A stretch of DNA of 5,926 nt from Thermococci archaeon (GCA_003663525.1 QMUF01000103.1:1-5926); one strand, 5' to 3'. Positions 1 to 5,782 are shown, counted from the stretch's first letter. The notes: generated by a model from the letters alone, not told the origin. Numbers and translations: made by a program.

Positions 1-268
1 AGTCTTGAAACTCTGGAAATTAAAAGCCCCAGAAAAGCTCGTGCGCATAACTACTTCCAACGGTGCTAGCATCATTGTTACTCCAGAAACAAAGCTTTTA
101 ACCCCTTCAGGATGGGTTCCTGCTGAAAAACTCAAGGGAGAAGTTCTCACAGTTACTGGTCCACAACCTGTCTTGGTTGAGCTCATTCAAAGTCCCTACG
201 AATACGTCTATGATCTGACAATAGAAAGCTCCCACAGCTTCATTGCCAATGGTTTCATAGTCCACAAC
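1..268 (+). other. Intein 1 in MCM, C-terminal part of a mini-intein (5' cut by window)
   Basis: This self-splicing protein element sits just after the Walker A region; about 89 residues are visible. Block B-like sequence (VRITTSNG followed by VTPETKLL) is at about 41-100, and block F/G (VYDLTIESSHSF then FIVHN) at about 209-268. The last residues are His-Asn, and the first host residue is Thr (269-271), which fits Asn cyclisation followed by a Thr +1 nucleophile. Only about 35 residues separate block B from block F, so there is no room for a homing endonuclease: it is a mini-intein. This insertion site, called CDC21-a, is known to be occupied in Pyrococcus and Thermococcus. The catalytic first residue is upstream of the window. 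Block B reads T-P-E-T at 80-91, where most inteins have T-x-x-H. The 3' boundary is firm. Confidence 0.94.
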
Positions 269-2749
269 ACTGCCGCCGCTGTCCGCGATGAATTAACCGG
301 TTCTTGGGTTTTGGAGGCTGGAGTTCTTGTTTTAGCCGATATGGGTATCGCTCTTATTGACGAGATCGACAAAATGAGTGACAGGGATAGGAGCTCTATA
401 CATGAAGCCCTTGAGCAGCAGAGCTACCACCATGACTTCGAGATCCTCCTTGCGGATGGCAGGAAGGTGAAAATAGGCGAGCTAGTGGATTCACTCATTG
501 AAGCCAACCGCGATAAAGTAATTCTCGGCAAGGACACGGAGATCCTGCCGGTTGATGACATAGAGCTACTCGCCTACGACCTTGAAAGTAAAGAAATAGT
601 TAAGGTCAAGGCTGACCGCGTGAGCAGACATAAGGCTCCGGAGAAGTTTATAAGACTGAAGTTCTCGAACGGCAGGGAAATAACCGTAACACCAGAGCAT
701 CCGATTATGGTGTGGGAGAAGGGCAAAATTGTCGAGAAGCCTGCTGAAAAAATCAGGCCCGACGATCTCGTACTTGCCATTAGACATTATGCTCCACTGG
801 AAGGGAAGAACTTTGACGAAACAACAGCGAGGTTCCTTGGCTTCCTCCTCCCGGAGGGGTTCACCTATGCCAATCCATCAAACGGCTACTACGAGGTTGG
901 ATTCACAAACACTGACAAGAGAATTGTTGAGGAATTTAAAGGAGTTCTCAAGAAACTTGGCGTCAAATACGATATCCAAACAAGGGAAAGGCCAGGTGAA
1001 AAGAAGCTCTACACAGTTCGGACAATTTCAAAAGACTTTTACCTAAAACTCAAAGAGGAGTTTCCGGAGGTATTTCCTGAGAAGAGCAATGAACGGCCAG
1101 CTCGGAGGAAGAGACTTCCAACAAAAATTCTGGGAGCTGACGAGAGGGCAAAGAAAGCCTTCCTCAATGCTTTCTTCAAAGGAGACGGATTTGTCGATAA
1201 ATACAGGGTTGGCTTCACGACATCATCAAAGGCAATGGCAGAGGATCTCCAGGACGTCTTGCTAAGCCTTGGCATATACTCGTACATCTTCGAGGAGAAG
1301 CGTGGAAAAACTACTTATTACAAGGTCATTGTGAGCGGCACCGAAGATATTGAGCGCTTTGCCAAAATTGTTGGGGACGACCCTAGGATAACAAGGATAA
1401 AACAGCTTGTTAAAACATCCCAGAAGAAGCGCAACTACCGTGATGTTATCCCTACAGAAGTTCTTGCGGAGCTAAGAGTGGTTCTCAATTCACTCCATAT
1501 AAATGATGGGGGTCTGACAAAGAACATAAAAGCTAGGCAAAATGCAAACAGGGAAAGAGTGCGGGATTATGTAAAGAGGGCAGAGGAAAAAATTGCCAAA
1601 CTCAAAGATGCGATTGGAAGAAGAGACGTCGAAAGGATAAGAGATTTCGTAACGGTAAGAGAACTGTCCAAAAAAATAAACGTTCCCTATTCAACCGTGC
1701 TTTACAGACTCGCCCGTAAACATGAGGAAACCGTTAAAGTACTAATGGAACTCGCGAATGAAAAACTGAGAAAAGCTGAGAAAAAACTTGCGGAGATTAG
1801 GGCCATTGTTGAAGGTAATCTGCGCTTCCTCAGAGTTACAAAAGTTGAGGAAGTGCCTAATGACCGCTGGCAATGGGTCTACGACGTAACCGTCGAGCCA
1901 TATCATCTCTTTGTCTCCCACGGACTAGTTCTCCACAACACAGTAAGCATCTCCAAAGCAGGAATTACGGCAACTTTAAACGCGAGAACTACCGTTATAG
2001 CTGCTGCTAATCCAAAATATGGAAGGTTTAATAGAATGAAACCCCTTCCGGAGCAGCTCGACCTCCCTCCAACGTTATTAAGTAGATTTGACCTCATCTT
2101 TGTCCTTCTTGATGAACCGGACGAAAAGTTTGATTCCGAAGTAGCTGAGCATATTTTAAAAGTCAGAAAGGGAGAAACTGAGCAGATCATTCCAAAGGTC
2201 CCATATGACCTCCTTAAAAAGTACATAGCATATGCCAGGAAGAACATTCACCCCACTCTGAGTAGGGAGGCTATGGAAGAAATAAAGAGGTATTACATAA
2301 GAATGAGAAAAACTATAGGGAAAGGGAGTGAAAACGAGGGTATTAAGCCCATACCAATCACCCCTAGACAGTTGGAGGCCCTCATAAGACTTAGCGAAGC
2401 CCACGCACGCATGAGACTAAGTGAGGTAATTACGAGAGAAGATGCAAAGGTAGCCATAGAACTGGTGGAATATACACTAAGGAAAACTGCAATGGATGAA
2501 GAAGGGAATATCGATGTTAGCATTTTAGAGATCGGAAAATCTTCAAGAAAAATAAATAAAATGGATAGAGTGCTGAATATAATTAAAGAGCTACAAGATC
2601 TCGAAGATTATGGAGCTCCCAGAGATGAAGTGATAAAAGAGGCAAGTAAACAAGGAATAAGCAGAACTGAAACTGAGAAAATAATAGAAGAACTCAAGGC
2701 CAACTCGATGATATATGAACCGAGAAGTGGATACTACAAGGTCTTGTGA
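1..2749 (+). CDS. mcm: Replicative DNA helicase MCM (5'-partial), interrupted by two inteins
   Basis: This is the C-terminal part of the archaeal minichromosome maintenance protein, the ATP-driven hexameric 3'-5' replicative helicase. The frame is already open at base 2; the TTG at base 5 is an internal leucine codon inside an intein, so the true start lies upstream. Host segments are 269-421 and 1940-2749, together 320 residues of a protein that is normally about 680-700. Seen in them: TAAAVRDE just after the Walker A region; Walker B LIDEID with Asp-Glu at 359-364; sensor 1 Asn in AANPKYGRF at 2009-2011; arginine finger in LLSRFD at 2084-2086; sensor 2 Arg in TPRQLEAL at 2366-2368; and a C-terminal stretch of about 55 residues resembling the MCM winged helix. 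The N-terminal domain and Walker A lysine are outside the window. Gene and family are certain. In other Thermococcales, GINS genes tend to lie beside mcm, but that side is not visible here. Confidence 0.97.
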   Translation, partial: VLKLWKLKAPEKLVRITTSNGASIIVTPETKLLTPSGWVPAEKLKGEVLTVTGPQPVLVELIQSPYEYVYDLTIESSHSFIANGFIVHNTAAAVRDELTGSWVLEAGVLVLADMGIALIDEIDKMSDRDRSSIHEALEQQSYHHDFEILLADGRKVKIGELVDSLIEANRDKVILGKDTEILPVDDIELLAYDLESKEIVKVKADRVSRHKAPEKFIRLKFSNGREITVTPEHPIMVWEKGKIVEKPAEKIRPDDLVLAIRHYAPLEGKNFDETTARFLGFLLPEGFTYANPSNGYYEVGFTNTDKRIVEEFKGVLKKLGVKYDIQTRERPGEKKLYTVRTISKDFYLKLKEEFPEVFPEKSNERPARRKRLPTKILGADERAKKAFLNAFFKGDGFVDKYRVGFTTSSKAMAEDLQDVLLSLGIYSYIFEEKRGKTTYYKVIVSGTEDIERFAKIVGDDPRITRIKQLVKTSQKKRNYRDVIPTEVLAELRVVLNSLHINDGGLTKNIKARQNANRERVRDYVKRAEEKIAKLKDAIGRRDVERIRDFVTVRELSKKINVPYSTVLYRLARKHEETVKVLMELANEKLRKAEKKLAEIRAIVEGNLRFLRVTKVEEVPNDRWQWVYDVTVEPYHLFVSHGLVLHNTVSISKAGITATLNARTTVIAAANPKYGRFNRMKPLPEQLDLPPTLLSRFDLIFVLLDEPDEKFDSEVAEHILKVRKGETEQIIPKVPYDLLKKYIAYARKNIHPTLSREAMEEIKRYYIRMRKTIGKGSENEGIKPIPITPRQLEALIRLSEAHARMRLSEVITREDAKVAIELVEYTLRKTAMDEEGNIDVSILEIGKSSRKINKMDRVLNIIKELQDLEDYGAPRDEVIKEASKQGISRTETEKIIEELKANSMIYEPRSGYYKVL
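830..1350 (+). other. LAGLIDADG (DOD) homing endonuclease domain within intein 2
   Basis: This domain is embedded in intein 2 and is not a separate gene. Motif 1 (LGFLLPEGF) is followed by the expected EVGFTNTDKRIVEEFKGVL strand-helix pattern. Motif 2 (FLNAFFKGDGFV) is followed by VGFTTSSKAMAEDLQDVL. The two halves have the same layout, as expected of a monomeric two-motif enzyme with pseudo-dyad symmetry. The metal-binding acids are Glu (854-856) in the first motif and Asp (1184-1186) in the second; a Glu in the first motif is tolerated in archaeal inteins. A YYKVIVSG strand near 1316 ends the domain. The reading frame shows no stop or frameshift, so no decay is visible. Domain limits are approximate. 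Activity cannot be judged from sequence. Confidence 0.88.
1439..1822 (+). other. Extra helical/HTH-like domain in intein 2, between endonuclease and C-terminal splicing block
   Basis: About 127 residues lie where a shorter intein would pass directly to block F. They begin near RDVIPTEVLAELR and end near IVEGNLRFL. Two long, Lys/Glu/Arg-rich stretches with helical character (about 1544-1645 and 1724-1816) flank a segment at 1649-1723 (TVRELSKKINVPYSTVLYR) with the pattern of a helix-turn-helix: helix, a turn at NVP, then a second helix. I infer an added DNA-recognition domain that helps the endonuclease bind its long target. Large Thermococcales inteins are known to carry accessory domains of this kind, but I cannot match this one to a named family from memory. 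GC content appears slightly lower here (about 35-45% by hand count) than in the flanking intein sequence. Confidence 0.6.
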
Positions 2750-2764
2750 AAAGATTAATAAAGC
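2749..2764 (+). promoter_or_regulatory. Possible TATA-like element before the aIF2-beta gene
   Basis: An A-rich stretch followed by TTAATAAA (2755-2762) starts at the mcm stop codon and lies about 35 bases before the aIF2-beta start. Archaeal TATA boxes sit about 25 bases before the transcription start, which would give a leader of roughly 10 bases that still contains the ribosome site. Transcription could equally read through from mcm, as the gap is only 45 bases. The match is weak in AT-rich DNA. Confidence 0.28.
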
Positions 2765-2782
2765 ACCTTCAGAAAGTATAGC

Positions 2783-2790
2783 GAGGTGAG
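2783..2790 (+). promoter_or_regulatory. Ribosome binding site of the aIF2-beta gene
   Basis: GAGGTGAG matches the archaeal anti-Shine-Dalgarno target GGAGGTGATC and ends four bases before the ATG at 2795. The in-frame GTG at 2786 lies inside this site, so it is not the start; this decides for the ATG. Confidence 0.8.
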
Positions 2791-2794
2791 GAAA

Positions 2795-3217
2795 ATGGAA
2801 CATGATTATTACGATTATGAAAAACTTTTAGAGAAGGCTTATGATGAACTCCCCGAAAATGTGAAACACCATGATTCAAGATTTGAGGTCCCAACCGCAG
2901 TTGTCACGATAGAGGGTAATAAAACATTAATAGAAAACTTCAGAGACATTGCAGAGGCAATGAATAGAGATCCAAATCACCTACTTAAGTTCATCCTGAG
3001 AGAAGTTGCTACAGCAGGCACTTTAGAGGGAAGAAGAGTGGTTTTGCAGGGCCGTTTTACCCCATATATGATAGCCAACAAACTGAAGAAGTACCTCAAA
3101 GAGTACGTTATTTGTCCTGTCTGTGGCTCACCTGATACGAAAATCATTAAAAAAGATCGCTTCCACTTCTTGAAGTGTGAAGCATGTGGTGCAGAGACTC
3201 CAATAGCCCATCTCTGA
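2795..3217 (+). CDS. Translation initiation factor aIF2, beta subunit
   Basis: Encodes the beta subunit of archaeal IF2, the GTP-dependent heterotrimer that brings Met-tRNAi to the small ribosomal subunit. The product has 140 residues, the usual length in Thermococcales. In order: an N-terminal helix ([18 protein letters not shown], about residues 5-24) that in the family contacts the gamma subunit; the central alpha/beta domain, including [18 protein letters not shown] and [14 protein letters not shown]; and a C-terminal zinc ribbon with Cys at 107, 110, 128 and 131 in two CPVC/CEAC-type knuckles. The start at 2795 is chosen for its Shine-Dalgarno site and for agreement with Pyrococcus homologues. 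It lies 45 bases after mcm in the same direction, an arrangement I recall from Pyrococcus. A T-rich tract follows the stop. It resembles the central and C-terminal parts of eIF2-beta and eIF5, but the short length and archaeal context settle the call. Confidence 0.97.
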   Translation: MEHDYYDYEKLLEKAYDELPENVKHHDSRFEVPTAVVTIEGNKTLIENFRDIAEAMNRDPNHLLKFILREVATAGTLEGRRVVLQGRFTPYMIANKLKKYLKEYVICPVCGSPDTKIIKKDRFHFLKCEACGAETPIAHL

Positions 3218-3219
3218 AC

Positions 3220-3239
3220 TCTTTTTCATACTTTTATTT
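3220..3239 (+). terminator. T-rich transcription terminator after the aIF2-beta gene
   Basis: Starting three bases after the stop codon, CTCTTTTTC and CTTTTATTT supply two runs of four to five T on the coding strand. Archaeal RNA polymerase stops at such oligo-T tracts without needing a hairpin, and no convincing stem is seen. The next gene has its own likely promoter, which fits the end of a transcription unit here. Confidence 0.55.
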
Positions 3240-3274
3240 GTGTACATGTATTCTTCCGGGCATTTTATGGTTAT

Positions 3275-3289
3275 GAAAATCCTTTTAAA
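3275..3289 (+). promoter_or_regulatory. Likely promoter (BRE plus TATA box) of the mmd operon
   Basis: A purine-rich GAAAAT (3275-3280), like the TFB recognition element, precedes TTTTAAA (3283-3289), a TATA-type box. Transcription would begin near 3310, leaving a leader of about 30 bases before the mmdA start. It is the best promoter-like site in the 123-base gap between the aIF2-beta stop and the mmdA start. No clear operator was identified. Confidence 0.5.
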
Positions 3290-3327
3290 GAGGTTTACAA
3301 ACTACAAAGTAGGTAACCAATAGTTAT

Positions 3328-3332
3328 GGAGG
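3328..3332 (+). promoter_or_regulatory. Ribosome binding site of mmdA
   Basis: GGAGG lies eight bases before the ATG at 3341. It overlaps the earlier in-frame ATG at 3326, which would have no upstream site of its own, so it decides for 3341 as the start. Confidence 0.7.
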
Positions 3333-3340
3333 CAGCTCTT

Positions 3341-4909
3341 ATGAGTATGGAGGAAAAAGTGAAGGAACTTTATGAAAAGAGGGGGAAGATTCTCAAAATG
3401 GGTGGAGTAGGTAGAGTTCAAAAACAGCATGAAAAAGGGAAGCTTACAGCAAGAGAGAGAATTGAAAAACTTTTAGATCCTGGAAGTTTCGTTGAACTTG
3501 GAGCCTTCGTTAAGCATAGGAACACTGAATTCGGCCTTGACAAGATGGAACTCCCGGCTGATGGAGTAATAACTGGCTATGGAACAATTGATGGAAGATT
3601 AGTATTCATCTTTGCCCAAGATTTCACAGTAATGGGCGGTTCCCTTGGAGAAATGCACGCTGCAAAAATAAAACGCATTATGGAGTTAGCTTTAGAAGCC
3701 GGAGCCCCAATAATTGGTCTCAACGATTCTGGCGGGGCAAGAATTCAAGAGGGAGTTGATGCACTCAAGGGCTACGGTGAAATTTTTAAAATGAACACAA
3801 TTTTAAGCGGAGTGATTCCACAAATTACAGCTATAATGGGGCCATGCGCGGGTGGAGCAGTTTACAGTCCAGCAATTGGGGACTTCATTCTAATGGTTGA
3901 CAATCCAGCCACCTTTATGTTCATCACCGGCCCCCAAGTGGTCAAAGCAGTTACTGGAGTTGAAGTCTCTTCAACTCAACTAGGTGGAGGAATGGTTCAC
4001 GCTCAAAAGAGCGGTCAAGCTCACTTAATAGGGAAAAGTGATGAGGAAGTTTTAATGCTCATAAGAAGGCTCGTTGGGTACCTCCCATCAAACAACATGG
4101 AGAAACCACCAAGGGTTAAGGCAAGCGATCCGCCCTTTAGAAAAAGCGACAAGCTTTACGAGATAGTTCCAGATGACCCGAACAAGGGTTATGACGTGAG
4201 GCAAGTTATTTACGAGATAGTGGATAAGGATGCTAATGGAAACCCCGATTTCCTCGAAATCCTACCCTACTACGCTCCTAACGCGGTCGTGGGCTTTGGA
4301 AGAATGAATGGTCAAACGGTTGGAATCGTGGCAAACAATCCAATTCACTTAGCTGGAGTTCTAGACATTGACAGCTCGGATAAGATTGCACGCTTTGTTA
4401 GAACTTGTGACGCGTTTAACATTCCAATAGTAACGCTCGTTGACGTTCCAGGTTACCTTCCAGGAGTCCAGCAAGAGTACGGTGGAATTATAAGGCACGG
4501 TGCGAAAGTGCTTTACGCTTATTCCGAAGCAACCATTCCAATGGTCACAATTATCCTAAGAAAAGCTTATGGTGGAGCTTACTTGGCAATGGGTTCAAAG
4601 CATTTAGGTGCAGACTTCGTTTTTGCTTGGCCAACTGCTGAAATTGCTGTTATGGGTCCTGAAGGAGCAGCGAACATTATTTTTAGGAAGGAGATTGCTA
4701 AGGCGGAGAATCCAGAGGAGTACAGGCAGGAAAAGATTAGAGAGTATAGGGAGAAGTTCGCGAACCCATACGTTGCCGCAAGTAGAGGTTATGTTGATGA
4801 CGTGATTGACCCGGCAGAAACGAGGGGAAGGATAATTATGGCGTTAGAAGTTATGGACTCCAAGAGGGTTAAGCTCCCACCAAAGAAGCATGGTAACATT
4901 CCACTGTGA
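3341..4909 (+). CDS. mmdA: Methylmalonyl-CoA decarboxylase alpha subunit (carboxyltransferase)
   Basis: This cytoplasmic subunit transfers the carboxyl group of (S)-methylmalonyl-CoA to the biotin of the gamma subunit, releasing propionyl-CoA. At 522 residues it has the usual length of the acyl-CoA carboxyltransferase family, with two crotonase-like halves. Visible are the N-terminal KGKLTARERIEKLLDPGSF; the first oxyanion-type loop SGGARIQEG (residues 130-138); GPCAGGA (167-173); the second-half equivalents RKAYGGAY (407-414) and GPEGAAN (439-445); and the C-terminal DDVIDPAETR. ATG 3341 is preferred on its Shine-Dalgarno site and because homologues begin MSMEEKV; ATG 3326 and 3347 are alternatives. 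Delta, gamma and beta genes follow, which marks a Na+-pumping decarboxylase rather than a biotin-dependent carboxylase; sequence alone would not separate it from propionyl-CoA carboxylase beta subunit. Transcription probably starts near 3310. Confidence 0.95.
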   Translation: MSMEEKVKELYEKRGKILKMGGVGRVQKQHEKGKLTARERIEKLLDPGSFVELGAFVKHRNTEFGLDKMELPADGVITGYGTIDGRLVFIFAQDFTVMGGSLGEMHAAKIKRIMELALEAGAPIIGLNDSGGARIQEGVDALKGYGEIFKMNTILSGVIPQITAIMGPCAGGAVYSPAIGDFILMVDNPATFMFITGPQVVKAVTGVEVSSTQLGGGMVHAQKSGQAHLIGKSDEEVLMLIRRLVGYLPSNNMEKPPRVKASDPPFRKSDKLYEIVPDDPNKGYDVRQVIYEIVDKDANGNPDFLEILPYYAPNAVVGFGRMNGQTVGIVANNPIHLAGVLDIDSSDKIARFVRTCDAFNIPIVTLVDVPGYLPGVQQEYGGIIRHGAKVLYAYSEATIPMVTIILRKAYGGAYLAMGSKHLGADFVFAWPTAEIAVMGPEGAANIIFRKEIAKAENPEEYRQEKIREYREKFANPYVAASRGYVDDVIDPAETRGRIIMALEVMDSKRVKLPPKKHGNIPL

Positions 4910-4919
4910 GGTGCAGGAA

Positions 4920-5303
4920 ATGGTTACTTGGGAGTTCTTCCTTGAAGGCCTTTACATTACCATTTTAGGCGTTACAGTGGTTTTTCTAGTGTTGAGTATA
5001 TTGGCACTAGCCATGTATGGGATTGGCTATCTTGAAAGGGTATTGATTGAGAGGGAAACACCGGTTGTGGAAACCAAACCAAAAGAAGAGAAGGTGGAAT
5101 TAAAAGTTGAAGAAAAACCAGCTATCGAGCCAAAGAAGCTCGCCATAATCACTGCTGCAATTTTGGCGTACCTTGCTGAGAAGAATACTCAACTTACGCC
5201 TTTACCATTTAAAAAGAAGCCTTCTGACGCTGGGCGCTTGTGTGGTGTTCGATCTCAAATTGAGGAAGTTGAGAACTTTAATTATGAAATGGGGGCTTGG
5301 TGA
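4920..5303 (+). CDS. mmdD: Methylmalonyl-CoA decarboxylase delta subunit (OadG-like, membrane anchor)
   Basis: A 127-residue protein in the place of the small delta subunit, which in bacterial enzymes anchors and stabilises the alpha subunit at the membrane. Residues about 8-33 form one hydrophobic helix with the GVTVVFLVLSILAL pattern of the OadG family. A charged Glu/Lys/Pro linker follows (about 44-73), then a short helix AIITAAILAYLAE (75-87) and a tail ending in EMGAW. The start at 4920 is chosen because GAGGTG (4908-4913) lies six bases upstream, overlapping the mmdA stop; an upstream in-frame ATG at 4890 lies inside mmdA and has no such support. The gap to mmdA is only 10 bases, so they are co-transcribed and probably translationally coupled. 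In the tail, the segment at 101-110 reads PSDAGRLCGV; OadG proteins often carry Trp in this area, so Gly105 and Cys108 may be substitutions. Function is inferred mainly from context and topology. Confidence 0.85.
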   Translation: MVTWEFFLEGLYITILGVTVVFLVLSILALAMYGIGYLERVLIERETPVVETKPKEEKVELKVEEKPAIEPKKLAIITAAILAYLAEKNTQLTPLPFKKKPSDAGRLCGVRSQIEEVENFNYEMGAW

Positions 5304-5305
5304 GA

Positions 5306-5776
5306 ATGAAGGGAAAAGTTAAAGTCATTGTTGATGGTGTTCCTTATGAGGTTGAAGTTGAAGAACTCGGCGTAGGAAAGTTCAAAGTCAGCTTTGAAGG
5401 AGAAAGTTACGAGGTTGAAGCGAAAGATCTTGGAATTCCAATGGGGGCCCTTCAAGCTCCTGCTCAAACTGTAAGCGTACCCTCCACACCTGTAGCAGTC
5501 CCTTCGGCTCCTTCAGCAGCTCCAGTTGAAGTCCCAACAGCACCAGCACCAACTGCTGCTGGGGAGGGTGTTGTTACTGCTCCAATGCCTGGTAAGATTT
5601 TAAAAATTCTCGTGAGGGAGGGTGATCAAGTTAAAGTGGGGCAAGGTTTGCTTATTTTAGAAGCAATGAAAATGGAGAATGAAATCCCCTCACCAAAGGA
5701 TGGTGCCGTGAAGAGAATTCTTGTTAAGGAAGGAGACACCGTAGACACAGGACAAGCATTAATAGAACTCGGGTGA
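5306..5776 (+). CDS. mmdC: Methylmalonyl-CoA decarboxylase gamma subunit (biotin carboxyl carrier)
   Basis: This biotin carrier takes the carboxyl group from alpha and delivers it to beta for Na+-coupled decarboxylation. From ATG 5306 it has 156 residues. Residues 1-43 form a beta-rich N-terminal region containing two similar copies of G-x-x-YEVE-x-x-x-LG. Residues about 50-86 are a flexible Pro/Ala/Val/Ser linker. Residues about 87-156 are the biotinyl domain, with GVVTAPMPGKI, the EAMKMENEI motif (biotinylated Lys122, codon 5669-5671) and the mirrored VKRILVKEGDTVDTG half. The start is uncertain: GTG 5300 and ATG 5306 are both in frame. A GGTGA at 5299-5303 sits only two bases before ATG 5306 and overlaps the mmdD stop, which suggests translational coupling. 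A biotin-protein ligase must act on it; none is in the window. Biotin carriers of acetyl-CoA carboxylase look alike, but the operon decides. Confidence 0.94.
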   Translation: MKGKVKVIVDGVPYEVEVEELGVGKFKVSFEGESYEVEAKDLGIPMGALQAPAQTVSVPSTPVAVPSAPSAAPVEVPTAPAPTAAGEGVVTAPMPGKILKILVREGDQVKVGQGLLILEAMKMENEIPSPKDGAVKRILVKEGDTVDTGQALIELG

Positions 5777-5777
5777 T
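5771..5777 (+). promoter_or_regulatory. Ribosome binding site of mmdB, overlapping the mmdC stop
   Basis: GGGTGAT contains the mmdC stop codon TGA (5774-5776) and ends five bases before ATG 5783. An ATG at 5776 is in another frame and does not give an OadB-like protein, so 5783 is the start. The overlap suggests coupled translation. Confidence 0.7.
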
Positions 5778-5782
5778 GGGGA

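Larger units (their letters stand above)
422..1939 (+). other. Intein 2 in MCM, full-length (506 aa) with DOD homing endonuclease
   Basis: A complete intein is inserted between HEALEQQ and TVSISKAG of MCM, the site called CDC21-b. Its first residue is Ser (422-424), its last two are His-Asn (1934-1939), and the +1 host residue is Thr. Blocks in order are: A (SYHHDFEILLADG, 422-460), B (VTPEHP, with its His at 698-700, intein residue 93), LAGLIDADG motif 1 (LGFLLPEGF, 836-862), block D-like RLPTKIL, motif 2 (FFKGDGFV), and F/G (VYDVTVEPYHLF to LVLHN). Acidic residues stand in both endonuclease motifs, Glu at 854-856 and Asp at 1184-1186, so cleavage activity is possible. An extra region of about 127 residues lies between endonuclease and block F. 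It splices itself out of the precursor; the endonuclease would cut intein-free mcm alleles to spread the element. As I recall, Pyrococcus counterparts at this site are much shorter. Confidence 0.95.

Noticed and set aside
5..7. TTG as a start codon for the first reading frame
   Set aside because: The frame is open upstream to base 2 and the residues belong to the middle of intein 1. It is an internal leucine codon of a truncated gene.
729..1046. Second + strand open frame inside intein 2
   Set aside because: It is out of frame with the intein, whose conserved blocks B and motif 1 span the same bases. No ribosome site precedes it.
830..1350. A free-standing endonuclease gene
   Set aside because: The endonuclease is continuous in frame with intein blocks A-B before it and F-G after it, so it is a domain of the intein.
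1903..2247. Antisense open frame of about 114 codons
   Set aside because: It lies opposite the conserved MCM ATPase and intein end, and its product has no recognisable features or ribosome site. It is a by-product of the coding strand's composition.
3243..3250. Palindrome TACATGTA as a regulator binding site
   Set aside because: It is only eight bases, its symmetry does not extend outward, and it lies about 40 bases before the TATA-like box with no second copy. Chance is the simpler explanation.
3341..4909. Propionyl-CoA or acetyl-CoA carboxylase beta subunit
   Set aside because: The alpha fold alone is compatible, but the following OadG-like delta and OadB-like beta genes point to a Na+-pumping decarboxylase, and no biotin carboxylase gene is seen in the window.
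4890..4919. Earlier start of mmdD at ATG 4890
   Set aside because: It would overlap the end of mmdA by 20 bases and lacks a ribosome site, while ATG 4920 has GAGGTG six bases upstream.
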